From: Coprinopsis marcescibilis
Lineage: Eukaryota > Basidiomycota > Agaricomycetes > Agaricales > Psathyrellaceae
DNA length: 64,000 nt
Assembly (NCBI GenBank): GCA_004369085.1
Contig: ML210161.1
Location: 229,254 to 293,253 of the forward strand
Reading direction: 5' to 3'
Numbering within the stretch: the first letter of the stretch is position 1; the number at the start of each line of letters is the position of its first letter. The notes beneath the pieces were generated by a model that saw nothing but the letters and a program-made list of their open reading frames with translations, was not told where the DNA came from and searched no databases. Below, in pieces: positions 11,781 to 22,495 of this stretch. The position numbers and the translations under genes were made by a program.

Positions 11781-12850
11781 TCAAACAAACCGCGGAGTGG
11801 TCAAAAGCATCCTTGTCCTCCAAAGAAGAATTGAATATCTCCTGAAGAGAAGAAAAGCCCAGGGCGTTCTGACTAGCAGCGGAAGTGGACAAAGGGGTGA
11901 CTTGGGATACCAGAGGTTGCCGGTAAGTTTGCATATAAGGCCAAGGATATAGTCCAGTCTAAACCCACTGAGTTTTCCTTCCATCCGGCCAGCCATATTC
12001 AGGAAACATGGGTGCTGAACAACGTTATTTTCGAAAAAAAAAAATCGCCTCCAAATTCGACAGTAGCGCCCTTGCCACGACATCGGTTTGCAAGCCACAC
12101 CATGATCTCGCCAGTCGCGCATGGTATCGCTCCGTGAATATGGATACCAGGGATGGAAAATAGATGCCCTGTTACGACAGTTGGGAGCCTATCCTGAATA
12201 TGGAAAGCACATCGGGAAACTGAGGGTTGATCAAATACGGTTGGAGGGGTGAGGCCCCTACAGCATGAAGCAGAAGAGCATCCAGTTACAGACCCTAGCG
12301 AAAGATACATTCGCGAACCATCAATGGCGCGTGATCTTTGGACATGGCGACATAATGTGCGATTGGACGTCAGTTACCTCCGCCAAATACACGGCCTGCT
12401 TCGAGACATGTGCTAAGGCGGTTGAAGAAGGAGTAGTCTGACTTCCCACTTTTGAAGGTATCGTAAAAAGGGGAGGTCGTATCGCGGTTCAAAAACAGAG
12501 AGAGAATCTTGAGAATGGTCAGGGAGAGTTTTCCCAAAGAACTTCATCTATTTTCAAAGATATCGCTGTATTTGTTAGCAATATCTGATGTATTTGATTG
12601 AACGATATCATACCGTGTATGTACTGTGCCGTTGTTGTGTTCCCGAGATGAAAGCAAGATTGCATTGAGGATAAAGCGAGCCTGGGGCGATGGAATACCC
12701 AGACAGCATTTGAATATTGTCCGAATGTCAACTGGAGGGAAAGAAACCTCTAAACAGTGTGTACATCGAGGTACAAGGCAGAGCAGCGCGAATAGCGGAC
12801 TCAGCTCTGCAGAACACGTTGGCAGTCACACCAGGGACATAACCTGCATT
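11781..12850 (-). pseudogene. Unrecognised, probably decayed multi-exon reading frame
   Basis: Read on the minus strand from 12850, several blocks look protein-coding and sit near plausible splice sites: YVPGVTANVFCRAESAIRA (about 12770-12840), DIRTIFKCCLGIPSPQARF (about 12660-12725), TTSPFYDTFKSGKSDYSFF then NRLSTCLEAGRVFGGG (about 12380-12480), FSIPGIHIHGAIPCATGEI (about 12100-12165) and WLANRCRGKGATVEFGGDF (about 12040-12100). A long run of A/T near 12040 interrupts the frame, and no start or clean stop could be set. I do not recognise the family. It could be a degraded enzyme gene once near the terpene synthase or an intact gene whose exons I misread. Confidence 0.35.
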
Positions 12851-13106
12851 TAGCGTAGTCAGCCTTGCATTCCTTTGAGCTTTACCAAAACGTTAAATAG
12901 TTAACAGAAATCTAACAGAATGGAACCTACCTCCTCATGGGTGGATGAACAATTCCAGGAAACCGCCAGTGCGGCGGGATTTCAATCGTTTCGGGCCGCC
13001 ATCGTCGGGATCACGTGTGCGGGTCATGTATTTGTCGGCGGGACAAAGGCGCTTGACAAGCAACCACCACCCTCCCTCCACAACCTTCGCCCCAATTGCA
13101 TGACAC

Positions 13107-14794
13107 ATGGACGCCGCGCACGGGCCTTTTGCAGCGACAATCAGTTCAAACTCCCAACGGCGACACCAATCTCGACGTTCTCAGCCGACCGAAATCATTG
13201 ATGTCGACCTCCTCGACGACAACGTCGGACGTCATCCACCACCACGCCAACCCTCGTCTTCACGTAGACCAAGACCTGTCCCAGAGTTCATAGATCTCGT
13301 AGGGGAAGACGACGACGACATTGAGGTGGTCAGAGTCAACCGTAAGTCCCCGTCAAAGCTGAGTGGTGTGCGAATAGTTCGCTCATGCACAGACCAGCAC
13401 CAGTTCGCCGGTCTTTATTTTCACCTCCTCCACGGCCAATGGAACGTGCACCCTCTGTGATACCCCCTGTTCCCCGGGTTCCAGCTCGGTTCTCAGCTCA
13501 GACAGGGTTCCCTCCAAGTGCACGGCCCAACAGAACAGACGCTGTAACGGTAAACCCACCAGTCCACGCAGGAACCATAGACATTCCACTCCCCAGAAAC
13601 AGGCCCTCTCCGCCACTTCCAGTGGCAGGGCCTTCCAACGCTGCTCACCTACCTATCCGTCGACCTTCTCCACCACTCGCAGCCGCTCCTCGATCACACC
13701 ATGTTCCCACCCTCGGCTTAGGCGGCGCGTTGATTTCCCAGACCGTGAATACAGGCCGAGCGAATGACACTGGACGTCTAGCCAGGGTCAGACTCATGCC
13801 CTTTATTAATATGCTACGAGGCGGGTTTGGTTACGCATTTGATCCCCTTGACGTCGAATTCGACATCTCCGACGATGATTTTAACGACAGATCTTTCAGG
13901 CTCCGCCAACGCGAGCCACTTGTCCAACAGGAGTATTCGTCGACATATACCCACCCACTTCCTGTAGAGCCAGGATTCACATACGACTTTGCGCTTCCAG
14001 ACTCACCCCGCGAAGGCGCCCCAGCCTTCCCCGCTTCCTCGTCTTCTAACCCCATCCTTCTCAACGAATCAGAGGACGATTCCTCACCAAGCAAACAGTC
14101 CATCGCCTCAGGGCCATCATCACAATCAAAAGAAGAAGACGGAAAATCGAAAACGCTACTCGTCTGTTGCCACTGCTCAGATCCTCTCCTGCTCAACGCC
14201 GGTCTCACAGCGTCAGATTCGGTCAACCATCGTATCTGGGCTCTGCGATGTGGGCATCTCATTGATGGGAAGTGCCTGAACGAGATCGGACAGCCTGCTT
14301 TGGTTGTGGATCGCAAGGGGAAGGGGAAGGCCAAGGCGGAACCTGCTGCGTTTGTTCCATACGGAGAGCACCCCTCATCTTTCGCTGCCACTGCCAACAA
14401 TGACGATGCTGGTAACGCATCGGGCGCATCCCCTGGTCACGCCACCAGCATCCGTTCGAGACTTCGGTCCCAAACAACCTCTTCCTCCTCCGTTCCTGCT
14501 GCTCAGTCAGCAGCTCAATCTGGTCCTGGCAGTAATGCTGACACTGGCGTTGGTATCGGCAGAAAACGTAAACGAGGCGCAGGAAAAGGAGTCGTGAACA
14601 AGAAACCCAAAGTCGAAGAAGAGTTTGACTGGTGTTGTCCTGTGGAAGGATGCGCCAAGATGCATATGAGCGTTAAGATCAACGGAGTGTGGGGCCCAGA
14701 GAAAGTGAGGCAGATGAAGAGAGGCGTGAAGGCGTCGATGGTGCTAGGTGATACGGAGAAGGGACCGAGAGGTGCTATCCCTGTGTTTGCGTAG
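13107..14794 (+). CDS. SUMO-interaction-motif protein with split RING-like zinc finger (possible SUMO-targeted ubiquitin ligase)
   Basis: Two exons (13107-13341 and 13398-14794, a 56-nt intron) give about 543 residues. The N-terminus carries two hydrophobic-acidic SUMO-interaction motifs: EIIDVDLLDD (about residue 29) and EFIDLVGEDDDDIEVV (about 60). The middle is Pro/Ser-rich and disordered. Near residue 335 LVCCHCSDPL and later ALRCGHLIDGKCLNEIG look like the first Cys/His ligands of a RING. Near residue 488 DWCCPVEGCAKMH supplies a CP..C..H half. Between them are about 110 low-complexity residues and a nuclear-localisation-like GRKRKRGAGKG run. Known: SIM plus RING proteins ubiquitinate SUMO-modified nuclear proteins (Slx8/Rfp/RNF4 class). 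Assignment is inference; the interrupted finger may not bind an E2. Confidence 0.72.
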
Positions 14795-15421
14795 AGCGCT
14801 TGGCGCATTGCTTTCGAGGTTACATACCAACATTTTAGTATCCCAAATGTCCTACTCTGTGGCATAATTTATCGCTTTCCTTGTAATACTCGCAGTTATC
14901 TGACCACAGGATGGCAAGGGCAGTCTATTGACAAAAGATAGCAAGCTATCTTGGTGTGTACGGGGGATAGCGATATGGGGTACAGGCTGGCTGTATAGAC
15001 GGAGATGATGTTACGACAGGCTCTCGAGCTACGGAGATATATGCAAATGAGTGGAAGAAAGCAAGCTACTAGGCACCAATCGGACTGGCCAACGGTGATC
15101 TGAGGATAGGGGATGTGAGATAGAGATAGAGATAGAGATGAGATAGGAAAACACGTGCGACAAAACAGACAGGTATACCGGAAACCACTGGAAGTCAACA
15201 GGCATCACCAAGCTCGCACTGCGAGACCTGGATACCAGTCGACGAGATAGCAAAACGACTTTCTATCTTGTTCAAAAGACAGACGGACTGGATAGGGTGG
15301 AATGAGACCAAAAGGGGCTGCTCGCTTCCCACTGAGAGGCGATTTTACACCAACGCCTTTCTAGCCACCAGACTCAGGGCTCAGGAAGGACAAGGTTCGT
15401 AACAGGTTCGTAAACTGCGGT
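14795..15421. other. Convergent intergenic stretch with a short GA-rich repeat
   Basis: It lies between two converging genes, so it should hold both 3' ends. A (gata/gagata) low-complexity tract sits at about 15113-15146. No gene was recognised. Confidence 0.45.
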
Positions 15422-17438
15422 TTAATGCAGTTGGTAATAGTCGTTAGAGTGGCGGTTTTTGAGGTTGAAAGAACGACGGTGGTGTTGGTGGTTCTTCTTT
15501 CCTTCTTTCAGCTTCTTTTCCTTGACGAAATTGGGCTTGTGCTTCGGCTTGCATGCGCCCGCGGTGGGCTTGATCTTGCGGGTGCTGATGTAAGTCTTGG
15601 TGGGTTCCTTCACTGGTGCACCAGTTGGTCCAGGTGCTGGAGTGAGGGTGATGACAGGTCCACCGATGTGACTCGCAGGAGGATTGACAGGGCTCGAAGA
15701 GGCGCTTGGGACGGGCTCGGGGCTGGGTTCAACGGTAGGCTGCTCGTTGACGGCGCTCGAAGAGGGTTCAGGTCCAGGGCCCGGGTTGGCAGGCTCTGTC
15801 GGAGCAACAACTTGGGAGGATTCGCCGTAGCTGGGTTCAGCGGTAGGAGAGCCGGTTGGTGCGCTGTAGACGTCCGACGTGGGGAGGGGAATGTCCAAAG
15901 ATGGGGACGGTTCCGCGTAAGATGAACTTGAAGCAGAGCTGCTGGGAACGGGGTTGCCTGGGGTCGGAGATTCACCACCACTAGTTGGTACAGGATTAGG
16001 GCTGGGACCGGGGCCGGCCTCTGAGGATGGCGCTGGGGAAGGAGACGGCGGTGCGCTTGACGATGGGACAGGCGTAGGAGAAGGAGGGTTAACTCCACCA
16101 CCAATAGTCGTGGCGGGAACGATAACGGAGCCAATGCGATCGGGCTGGTTGCCGTGGTAGACATATGCAGGAGAGAGCCTGGCAGGGATGACGTTGGAAG
16201 TCATCATGACACCATCCTCAGGGCCCTCTTGTACTGGGTTGTTCCCGGGGAGGACTGCGAGTGTTCCAGTAGCTGATGGTCGGCAAAATCGTTAGTGACC
16301 TGGGCAAAAGTCAAGGATAATAAAAAGGCAGCATACTGATTTCATCGACTTGCCTGGTGATCTTGCACTCAGGCTTGTTCCTCTCCAAAGTGAAGATCCC
16401 TCGCTGGGCACAGCATTCGGGCTGAAAGAAGGGTTCAGGTACCTGAAGGGCAACAATGGGAGCATAAACATACGTCACCGTACTGATTGCAGTTGCATCC
16501 GTCAACAGCTCTCTGAAGCACACCAGGCTCCCAACCGTTGGTAAAGTCTGGATAGAATGTGAGACTCTGACATTATCTTGAGACGAGCCTTGCTCACCAG
16601 CATGGTTCCCGTAGCCAGTCCTGTCACCATATGCAAAGCTAAAGAAAGAAACAGGTCAAGTGAGCAAGAATTCATGCACTGTGAGCGAATGAACATACAC
16701 AAAGGGCTGCTCTGGTCTCATGGCCTGAGAACGGAACCTATCAAAGTCTGCGGTTCCCCAGTACACTTCCAGGAAGATACGGGGCAAGCTGACGGGGAAG
16801 TTTGGGTCGGTACATTCGCCACTGTCCGGTCCATTCGAGCGATAGGCAACGTGGGACTTGTGGTTGGGAGAGTCGAGGTCTCTGCCGTTCCAGCAGCTGG
16901 GAAAGTTGACCTGGGAACGAATTCCAGAAGGGCAGACCTTGTTTGGCAAGCCTTGGTGTCTTGTTGTTTGTCCGTTGAAATCGAGGCAAAGGAAATCGAC
17001 CGCTCGGGCAGCGTGGCTGTTGGCGTCGTAGCTCCGCTTCCTTGGATTTCCGCTGAGCATGCGGAAATTAGGCGGGAATGCAGTGGTTCTTCCAGCCTGG
17101 TCGGGGAAGAGGTAGTAGATTACTGAGCCGCCGTTGACGCTAGTGAAACTGCCGTTCGCCCACTGGAAGTAGAGGTGTGGGAACCAGTAGTTTGACTTGT
17201 CCTCCTTGATTGGTACAGAGGTGCACTGGCTCCGCACGAGCGATTCGGTGGTGACCTCGAATCCAAAGTTGCTGCCTCCAACAACGGAGTGTACGTGACC
17301 TGAAACAGCTCCTGGATTGACCAAAGGGTCCAGGCGCTCTGTCGTAATGAAATTGGCACCCATAAGCCAGTAGCCATTGACTGCAGTCGTCAGAGCCAGC
17401 GATAAGGCGGCGGTTAAAGCTTTTGAAGCTTGAACCAT
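15422..17438 (-). CDS. Secreted DUF1996 protein with Pro/Ser-rich tail
   Basis: The ATG at 17438 opens a signal peptide (MVQASKALTAALSLALTTAVNG). The DUF1996 domain follows: YWLMGANFITTERLDPLVNP, GHVHSVVGGSNFG, the Cys-bearing SLVRSQCTSVPIKEDKSNYW, WNGRDLDSPNHKSHVAY and FPVSLPRIFLEVYWGT. Small exons near 16630, 16540 and 16400 add FAYGDRTGYGNHAG, DFTNGWEPGVLQ and PECCAQRGIFTLERNKPEC. The last exon (16207-15422) encodes about 180 residues of Pro/Ser/Glu-rich linker, then a basic Lys/His-rich C-terminus ending NDYYQLH. Known: DUF1996 is a fungal extracellular domain of unknown biochemical function, often followed by a linker and a wall- or carbohydrate-binding module. Here no known module follows. 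Function unknown; localisation well supported. Confidence 0.85.
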
Positions 17439-18540
17439 GTTTGAAATCTAAAAGACAGTGAAGAGATAACGAATGTGGCTTGAAGAGAGAGTGTGAGCTC
17501 GATAGAAGGTCGTAACGGAGAAGAGGAGGGAGGGGAGAGTCCCAGCGGTGAAGGAAGAGGGAAAGAAGTTGAACCAACACTATCCCTGGTAATGGTCTAT
17601 TTGAATACAAACTTGCCCGCAATTGATTAACTCGGAATTCAAACATGCGTCGCCACGCTTTCGCGGTGGTTACAATCTGATCCAGCTCAAGTGCTTGTAC
17701 ATAACTCTGTATAATTTCTATTGGTGTGCCCTTTAACGCCCACAGCCTGTATATTGTATCCGTGTTTAGCGCCCTCTTTCAATCCAGTCTCCAGTACCGT
17801 TCGCACTGACATTCGCTCGAAAGGCAGCAACCGAACACGCTGGAGCCAAAAACAGAGAAGGACTTTGAACCAATTCTGGCCCAAAGCATTTTTACCGAAC
17901 CTCTCATGTAGGAGCTGTCAAATCGAAGATTGATGACGGGCGGAATGGAGCGGGCGCTTTAACCCCGCAGGCAGTTGCTGGGAAAGACTCCCTTTCCAGA
18001 GGTTCAGATGCTTGGGAATTGTTTTGGTAAATTAATGGTAATCAGCTTCCACAATAGTTCAGGATGTACAGCTTATCTCGCCGCGTACCCAGACTAACTG
18101 TGCACTAGAACTTCGATTCAATATCCCAGGGCATGCCGTTACTTGACGAGAACTTCCGTCAAGGCGTCGAGTTGATCAGTTCCTGGCGGTTGGAAAGCAT
18201 TCACGGCACAACGGCGCTAAAGGTACTGAGCGTGTTTACGCGATGTGTCCTGAATTGCACCTCAAGGTACCGTCTCGTAAGGAGGAAACCAGATTCCGTG
18301 CATATGGACGCCAATTGGGAGATCGCTGTGATGCTGACCCTACAACTCTAGAATCCATACAGGCACTTGGCCAACAACTTATGTTGTTGATCAACCCCGA
18401 GCAGGCAAGAACGGAATATGGCTTGTATCGCGAAAAGTACGCATCTTTGTGGGCATGGCACCATCTCAGATATTACTCATCTTGTTGACAGAGAAAACAT
18501 TTAACCAAGTCGAAAAGGGAGAGAGCGGTGGATTGAACGG
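17439..18540. other. Gene-poor stretch upstream of the DUF1996 gene
   Basis: The part next to 17438 is the DUF1996 promoter and is pyrimidine-rich on the coding strand. Beyond it, open frames at 18133-18488 (plus) are short and show no recognisable domain. No repeat or RNA gene was recognised. Confidence 0.35.
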
Positions 18541-18599
18541 CAAAGAAGCCTTGCTCAACTTCTTTCATTATCCCGTCTCCATCAGTGTGGACGGTGCTT

Positions 18600-19260
18600 C
18601 ATGAACGTCCATAGTTCATGCAGTCGTGTCACACTCGACGTACACAATGGCTGTAAAACTGCTTACTCTGGGATTCCACTTACCCGCCTAGATACGTTCC
18701 GTACCACCCAGCAACCACACGTACTCCCTGATTCATAGACGTTAATGTCGCTGTTTGACCGTGAGAGACACCAGGAGGATGGCTAAACAAGTTATTGATC
18801 TCCATGATACGGGTTGCTCGCCGCGCATCCGCTATCGAAATCCCTTATGCGTCGGCAGGTGGAATCCGGCGAAATGCACAGGCCGTAGAGCCGTAGAGCC
18901 GTCCGCGAATATTTGAGGAACCCAGACCTCCGCCGATGGGCCATGTATGTTTTTCCAATTGTGTTGGTCACCCCACCCGTACCAGGGGTTATCAGCCCAG
19001 ACCCCGGAGAAGTTTCAAAAACATACAAAGGAACATTCATTAAGGCGTCCATGCCGCAGTTGGTTTCTCTTTTGGGCTGGGCATACACCTTGTGAGGTTG
19101 AGGGTGGAGGAACAGCATGGGTATTGGACCTTGATCGATGCGGTCAACGGTGGGTCCCAGAAAGTAAGGGAATCACATATCGTCGCCCAGTAACCAGCAA
19201 CGCTGCCCATTTGGAAGACTATACCTTCCCCTGTGGGAGTTTAGGGTGTTTCGATCGGAT
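18600..19260 (-). pseudogene. Unrecognised coding-like fragments, probably a decayed gene
   Basis: On the minus strand about 19100-19215 reads MGSVAGYWATICDSLTFWDP followed by PLTASIKVQYPCC, and about 18690-18790 reads SHPPGVSHGQTATLTSMNQG followed by VRVVAGWYGTYLGG. Both look like folded-protein sequence, but stops separate them and I could build no continuous model. A small tandem duplication (ccgtagagccgtagag) occurs near 18890. The family is not recognised. Confidence 0.25.
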
Positions 19261-19264
19261 GGCC

Positions 19265-20990
19265 AACGCATGATATCGCACAGAGCGCAGTAGATGGATG
19301 GCTACTTCGAGTGTGACCATCATTACCAGATAAATAGCGGCGGGAACCCGAAACACATGTCTAAGCACTCCCTAAAGATTGCACTTTCAGTGGCTAACCA
19401 GTTGAGAAAAAGAGTTATTGTAAGTTGACCATCAAACTGGAAGCCAGGGGCCTGGCAGAACATTGGCCAATCATTCGGCCGCTGTGATGGTTATAGAAAG
19501 CGCAGTGATATCAGCAACGCACTCACATCTGAATGGCCCGGTTTGTGATCGCAGGGCACCCTCAAGACCTCACCAGCAGGCTCCTGAAGTGCTATAGTGT
19601 GAGTTCGAAGAGACCCAAGGATCCGAGGATTCGCGCACAACTGTACGCATCCACTCCATTGCATGCAATGATGACGGCCGAACGGTTCCAACACAACTTT
19701 CGGGCGCCTTCCCTACCTTGAAGCTGTGGAAAATGCGATTTCAAGAGAAACGGAAGAGGAGGACGCGGAGGGGTTTTCATCGCTCTTAGGAGGGTAGGTC
19801 GTCGTCACTGTCTCCCACGACGACATGGAAGCTGCTGTCGAAACTGAAAGTTTCCTAATCAGGCCATAGTACGCCTCGTGGACGTCGACAACGATGCCAA
19901 GCCCAATTAAGGCCCCATCAAAACGCCTCAAACTACGCATCAACGGAGGCCCGCGCTGAACGGGCTACAGCCTCCCGAGATCTACCAGAACCGAAGCCCT
20001 TTCCATAGCCTAACACTACCAAGTACCAACTTCCACCCAAAATAAATATCTTAACCATCGCAATCCCACGTTCCCTTGTGCAATCCCAGTAAAAAAAACC
20101 TACAATCTGGTCCGAAATTGCTTGACGGAGTAATCAAAGAAATCAAGTAGAGGCCACCAGCTTTATTCTAGCAGTGATAAGCTTTGGAGTTCAAAAGTTG
20201 ATTGGCGATCAATGTGAGTGTAGCATGCTGAATTTGGCGCAACTACACAAACCACGCAATTTGCGGTGGCTGTTTCCATTGTACGGGCTTTGGGACTTTA
20301 TTTGCGTGTCCTGGAGCCTTTAGGAATGCTTAGCCGATCTTGTGGAGCATATCGCACCGTAAAACTGGAACACGGCCACGTTGATCCTCTGGTACCCACC
20401 CAAGTCTTTATTTCAGTCCAGGTTCTGGGTATTCGGATCCAGAATTTCCTAAATAGTAAGCCATTTTCTCTCGCCAATAAATCGGACGAATGATATTTGT
20501 AGGGGAATGCATGAAACCCAACTGGGTTGGCACCCTGCTGATAATTAGCTCTGCATGGATTCCAGAATTGGAGGTATCAAAGGAAGATACAGACGCTTCC
20601 AGTTCCTGAGGTCAGCTTAAATTTGAAGTCGGGAGTATGCTTCCGATAAACGTTTGGAACTCCTCGAGTCTGAAGGTGCTGAACAGCGCACACGGACCGT
20701 AACCGAGTAAAGGAACCTACAGCCTGATGCTCACAATCACAGTACAGGAGACAGACGTCGGTCCCAGTTGGTGAGGGGAATCTATGCCACGGCCCACGTT
20801 TGCCACTGCATCTGTCCGTCCGAGGAGATTCCAATGCGTACGCACAAATGTATCAAACGTCGGTTCTTACTCTACCAGAAGAATACTGCTTCATCCTGAT
20901 TTACAGGTCTCCGACTGAATCTCTGTATGCTACTCAGGCTCGAGCCTCCATGCAGCTTGGTTCAGATTAAAGAATTCGAGATCGCTGCGC
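19265..20990. other. Gene-poor stretch, nothing secure
   Basis: A minus-strand open frame at about 19713-19943 (IGLGIVVDVHEAYYGLIRKL) might be an exon or relic, but no partner exon or start was found. The remaining frames are short on both strands. No repeats or RNA genes were recognised. Confidence 0.3.
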
Positions 20991-20991
20991 T

Positions 20992-22282
20992 TCATGGCTT
21001 GCCGCAATGGTCTATGACATATTGTCGAGCTAGCTTTTGCTCTTGTCCGCCAACGCCTGGTGCAGCTTCTGGAGTTTCGCTGTCCAGATTTTCCTGTAAG
21101 ACAGGTAACGACGAATGTGAGAAAGAACTCGAAGCGACCAAGACGGCATTAACCACTCACACGAGTACGATCTGCTCCAGCGTTGATAAGCAATACAGCG
21201 GCCTCAGCGTGCGCCGAGTCCATCGCAAGATGTAACGGAGTATTTCCTAACCGAGTATTGAAAAATGAAGAAAATGCTAATGAGTATCCCGCAATTAGTG
21301 GATCGAAAGAGGAGGGATTTACCGCTGCGATCAGCTGTGTTCAATCTAAGTTTGTTTGAAGCAGTTGAGGATTCGAGAAGGAGTCGAACGAATCCAACGG
21401 AGCCCGTGGTGGCTGCTCGATGCCTATCTCGCGATATTCAATGGTAAGAAGGGTTCGCGTTGACAATCGTGAAACAAGGTACGTACAAGGGGAGTTGGTT
21501 CGCCTTGTCCCTGGCATTATACTTTGCCTTTGGTTGAGAACCCCTCGGTCATGAATGGGTATTCAAAGCACGTACATCTGCGCCTCGCGAGATCAAGAGT
21601 CTGCCAATCTAGATAATGCATCAGGCGTGGTCCATGATACCGTCAAGACGGGCATGTACGCACATCGATTTGCGATTTCGACGCTGCGTAGTGTCTGGAT
21701 CCTGAGCGTAAACGAGCCTTCGAACAAATGGAAAAGCAAGAGCCTACAGCGGTGTTATGCCCTTGTCATTCTTCCTGCATTATAGAGTCGTTCAAATAAT
21801 TGGAATGCTCGCTTTCAAGTAGGTCTACTCGCCTGTTTACGTCTGCGCCAGCACCTATCAACTCTCGCACTACCTCGAGGTTACCTGCACTGACTGAACA
21901 ACGCAAAATCAGGTAAGAAGATGAGGGATATTCATGAGATGAAAGCAGACCTGCAATGTGGAGTGGTGTCCAACCACTGTTGTCGACCTTATCAACCTCC
22001 GCCTTCTGGTCAATGAGGAATCTTGCAATGTCCACAGAACCGGACGACGCAGCCCAGTGCAAAGGTGTTCTTTCGTCCTGAGACCAAAATGAACTCAAAT
22101 ACGCCGAAAAGCATAATCTGCCTACCACGTCCACGGAATTCAATAAGCTTGGATTCTCGGAAAGCAGCGATCTCAGCAAGGACAATTGGTCTAAGCACGA
22201 GGTCAATCACGCAGACAGGACGCGACTAGTGAAGCTAAAACTCACTTTTCTGCGCAGCTGACTGTACTGTAAGCCCTGACAT
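20992..22282 (-). CDS. NAS6: Nas6/gankyrin-like 26S proteasome assembly chaperone (ankyrin repeats)
   Basis: The start is the ATG at 22282 (MSGLTVQSAAQK); exon 1 splices to QLSLLRSLLSENPSLLNSVD. Ankyrin repeats follow across about seven exons: ERTPLHWAASSGSVDIARFL, SGWTPLHIAG, SAGNLEVVRELIGAGADVN, HYAASKSQIDIGRLLISRGA, HRAATTGSVGFVRLLLESST and NTPLHLAMDSAHAEAAVLLI. The C-terminus GVGGQEQKLARQYVIDHCGK before TGA at 20992-20994 is characteristic of fungal Nas6 (PSMD10 family). Known role: binds the Rpt3 ATPase C-terminal domain and checkpoints assembly of the proteasome 19S base, in cytosol and nucleus. It is transcribed divergently from TFB2 with only about 213 bp between start codons. Confident on family; promoter sharing is inferred. 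Confidence 0.9.
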
Positions 22283-22495
22283 AGCATAAAATGGAAAAAG
22301 AGAGCAGCTACAAAATGGAGTAGTCAAATTGTCGGTGTAGATCCTGGCAGCACTCCCGTTCGAACTTCGCGGAACGGAAAGTCGCCAACCAATCGCTAAC
22401 ATTGACGCGTCATAGATCACGTGAAGCGTAACGAGCCTTAGGGCCGGGTTTGCATTGACTCGGTGTGCGCTGTCTCTTGTCCTTTGTCCTTCTCG
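22283..22495. promoter_or_regulatory. Candidate bidirectional promoter between NAS6 and TFB2
   Basis: Only about 213 bp separate the divergent ATGs at 22282 (minus) and 22496 (plus), so both core promoters and 5' UTRs must share or overlap here. No consensus TATA box is obvious. A CACGTGA-like atCACGTGAag element at about 22418-22426 is a possible bHLH (E-box) site; this is inference from motif only. Confidence 0.5.

Noticed and set aside
13831..14400. Long minus-strand frame opposite the SIM/RING-like gene
   Set aside because: It is a shadow of the plus-strand exon, which has SUMO motifs and zinc ligands; the shadow has no domain.
15113..15146. GATA/GAGATA tract as a regulatory site cluster
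   Set aside because: It lies between two converging 3' ends and looks like a simple-sequence repeat, so a promoter role is unlikely.
15425..16164. Plus- and minus-strand alternative frames through the DUF1996 tail
   Set aside because: The low-complexity Pro/Ser codons leave several frames open by composition; only the frame continuous with DUF1996 makes sense.
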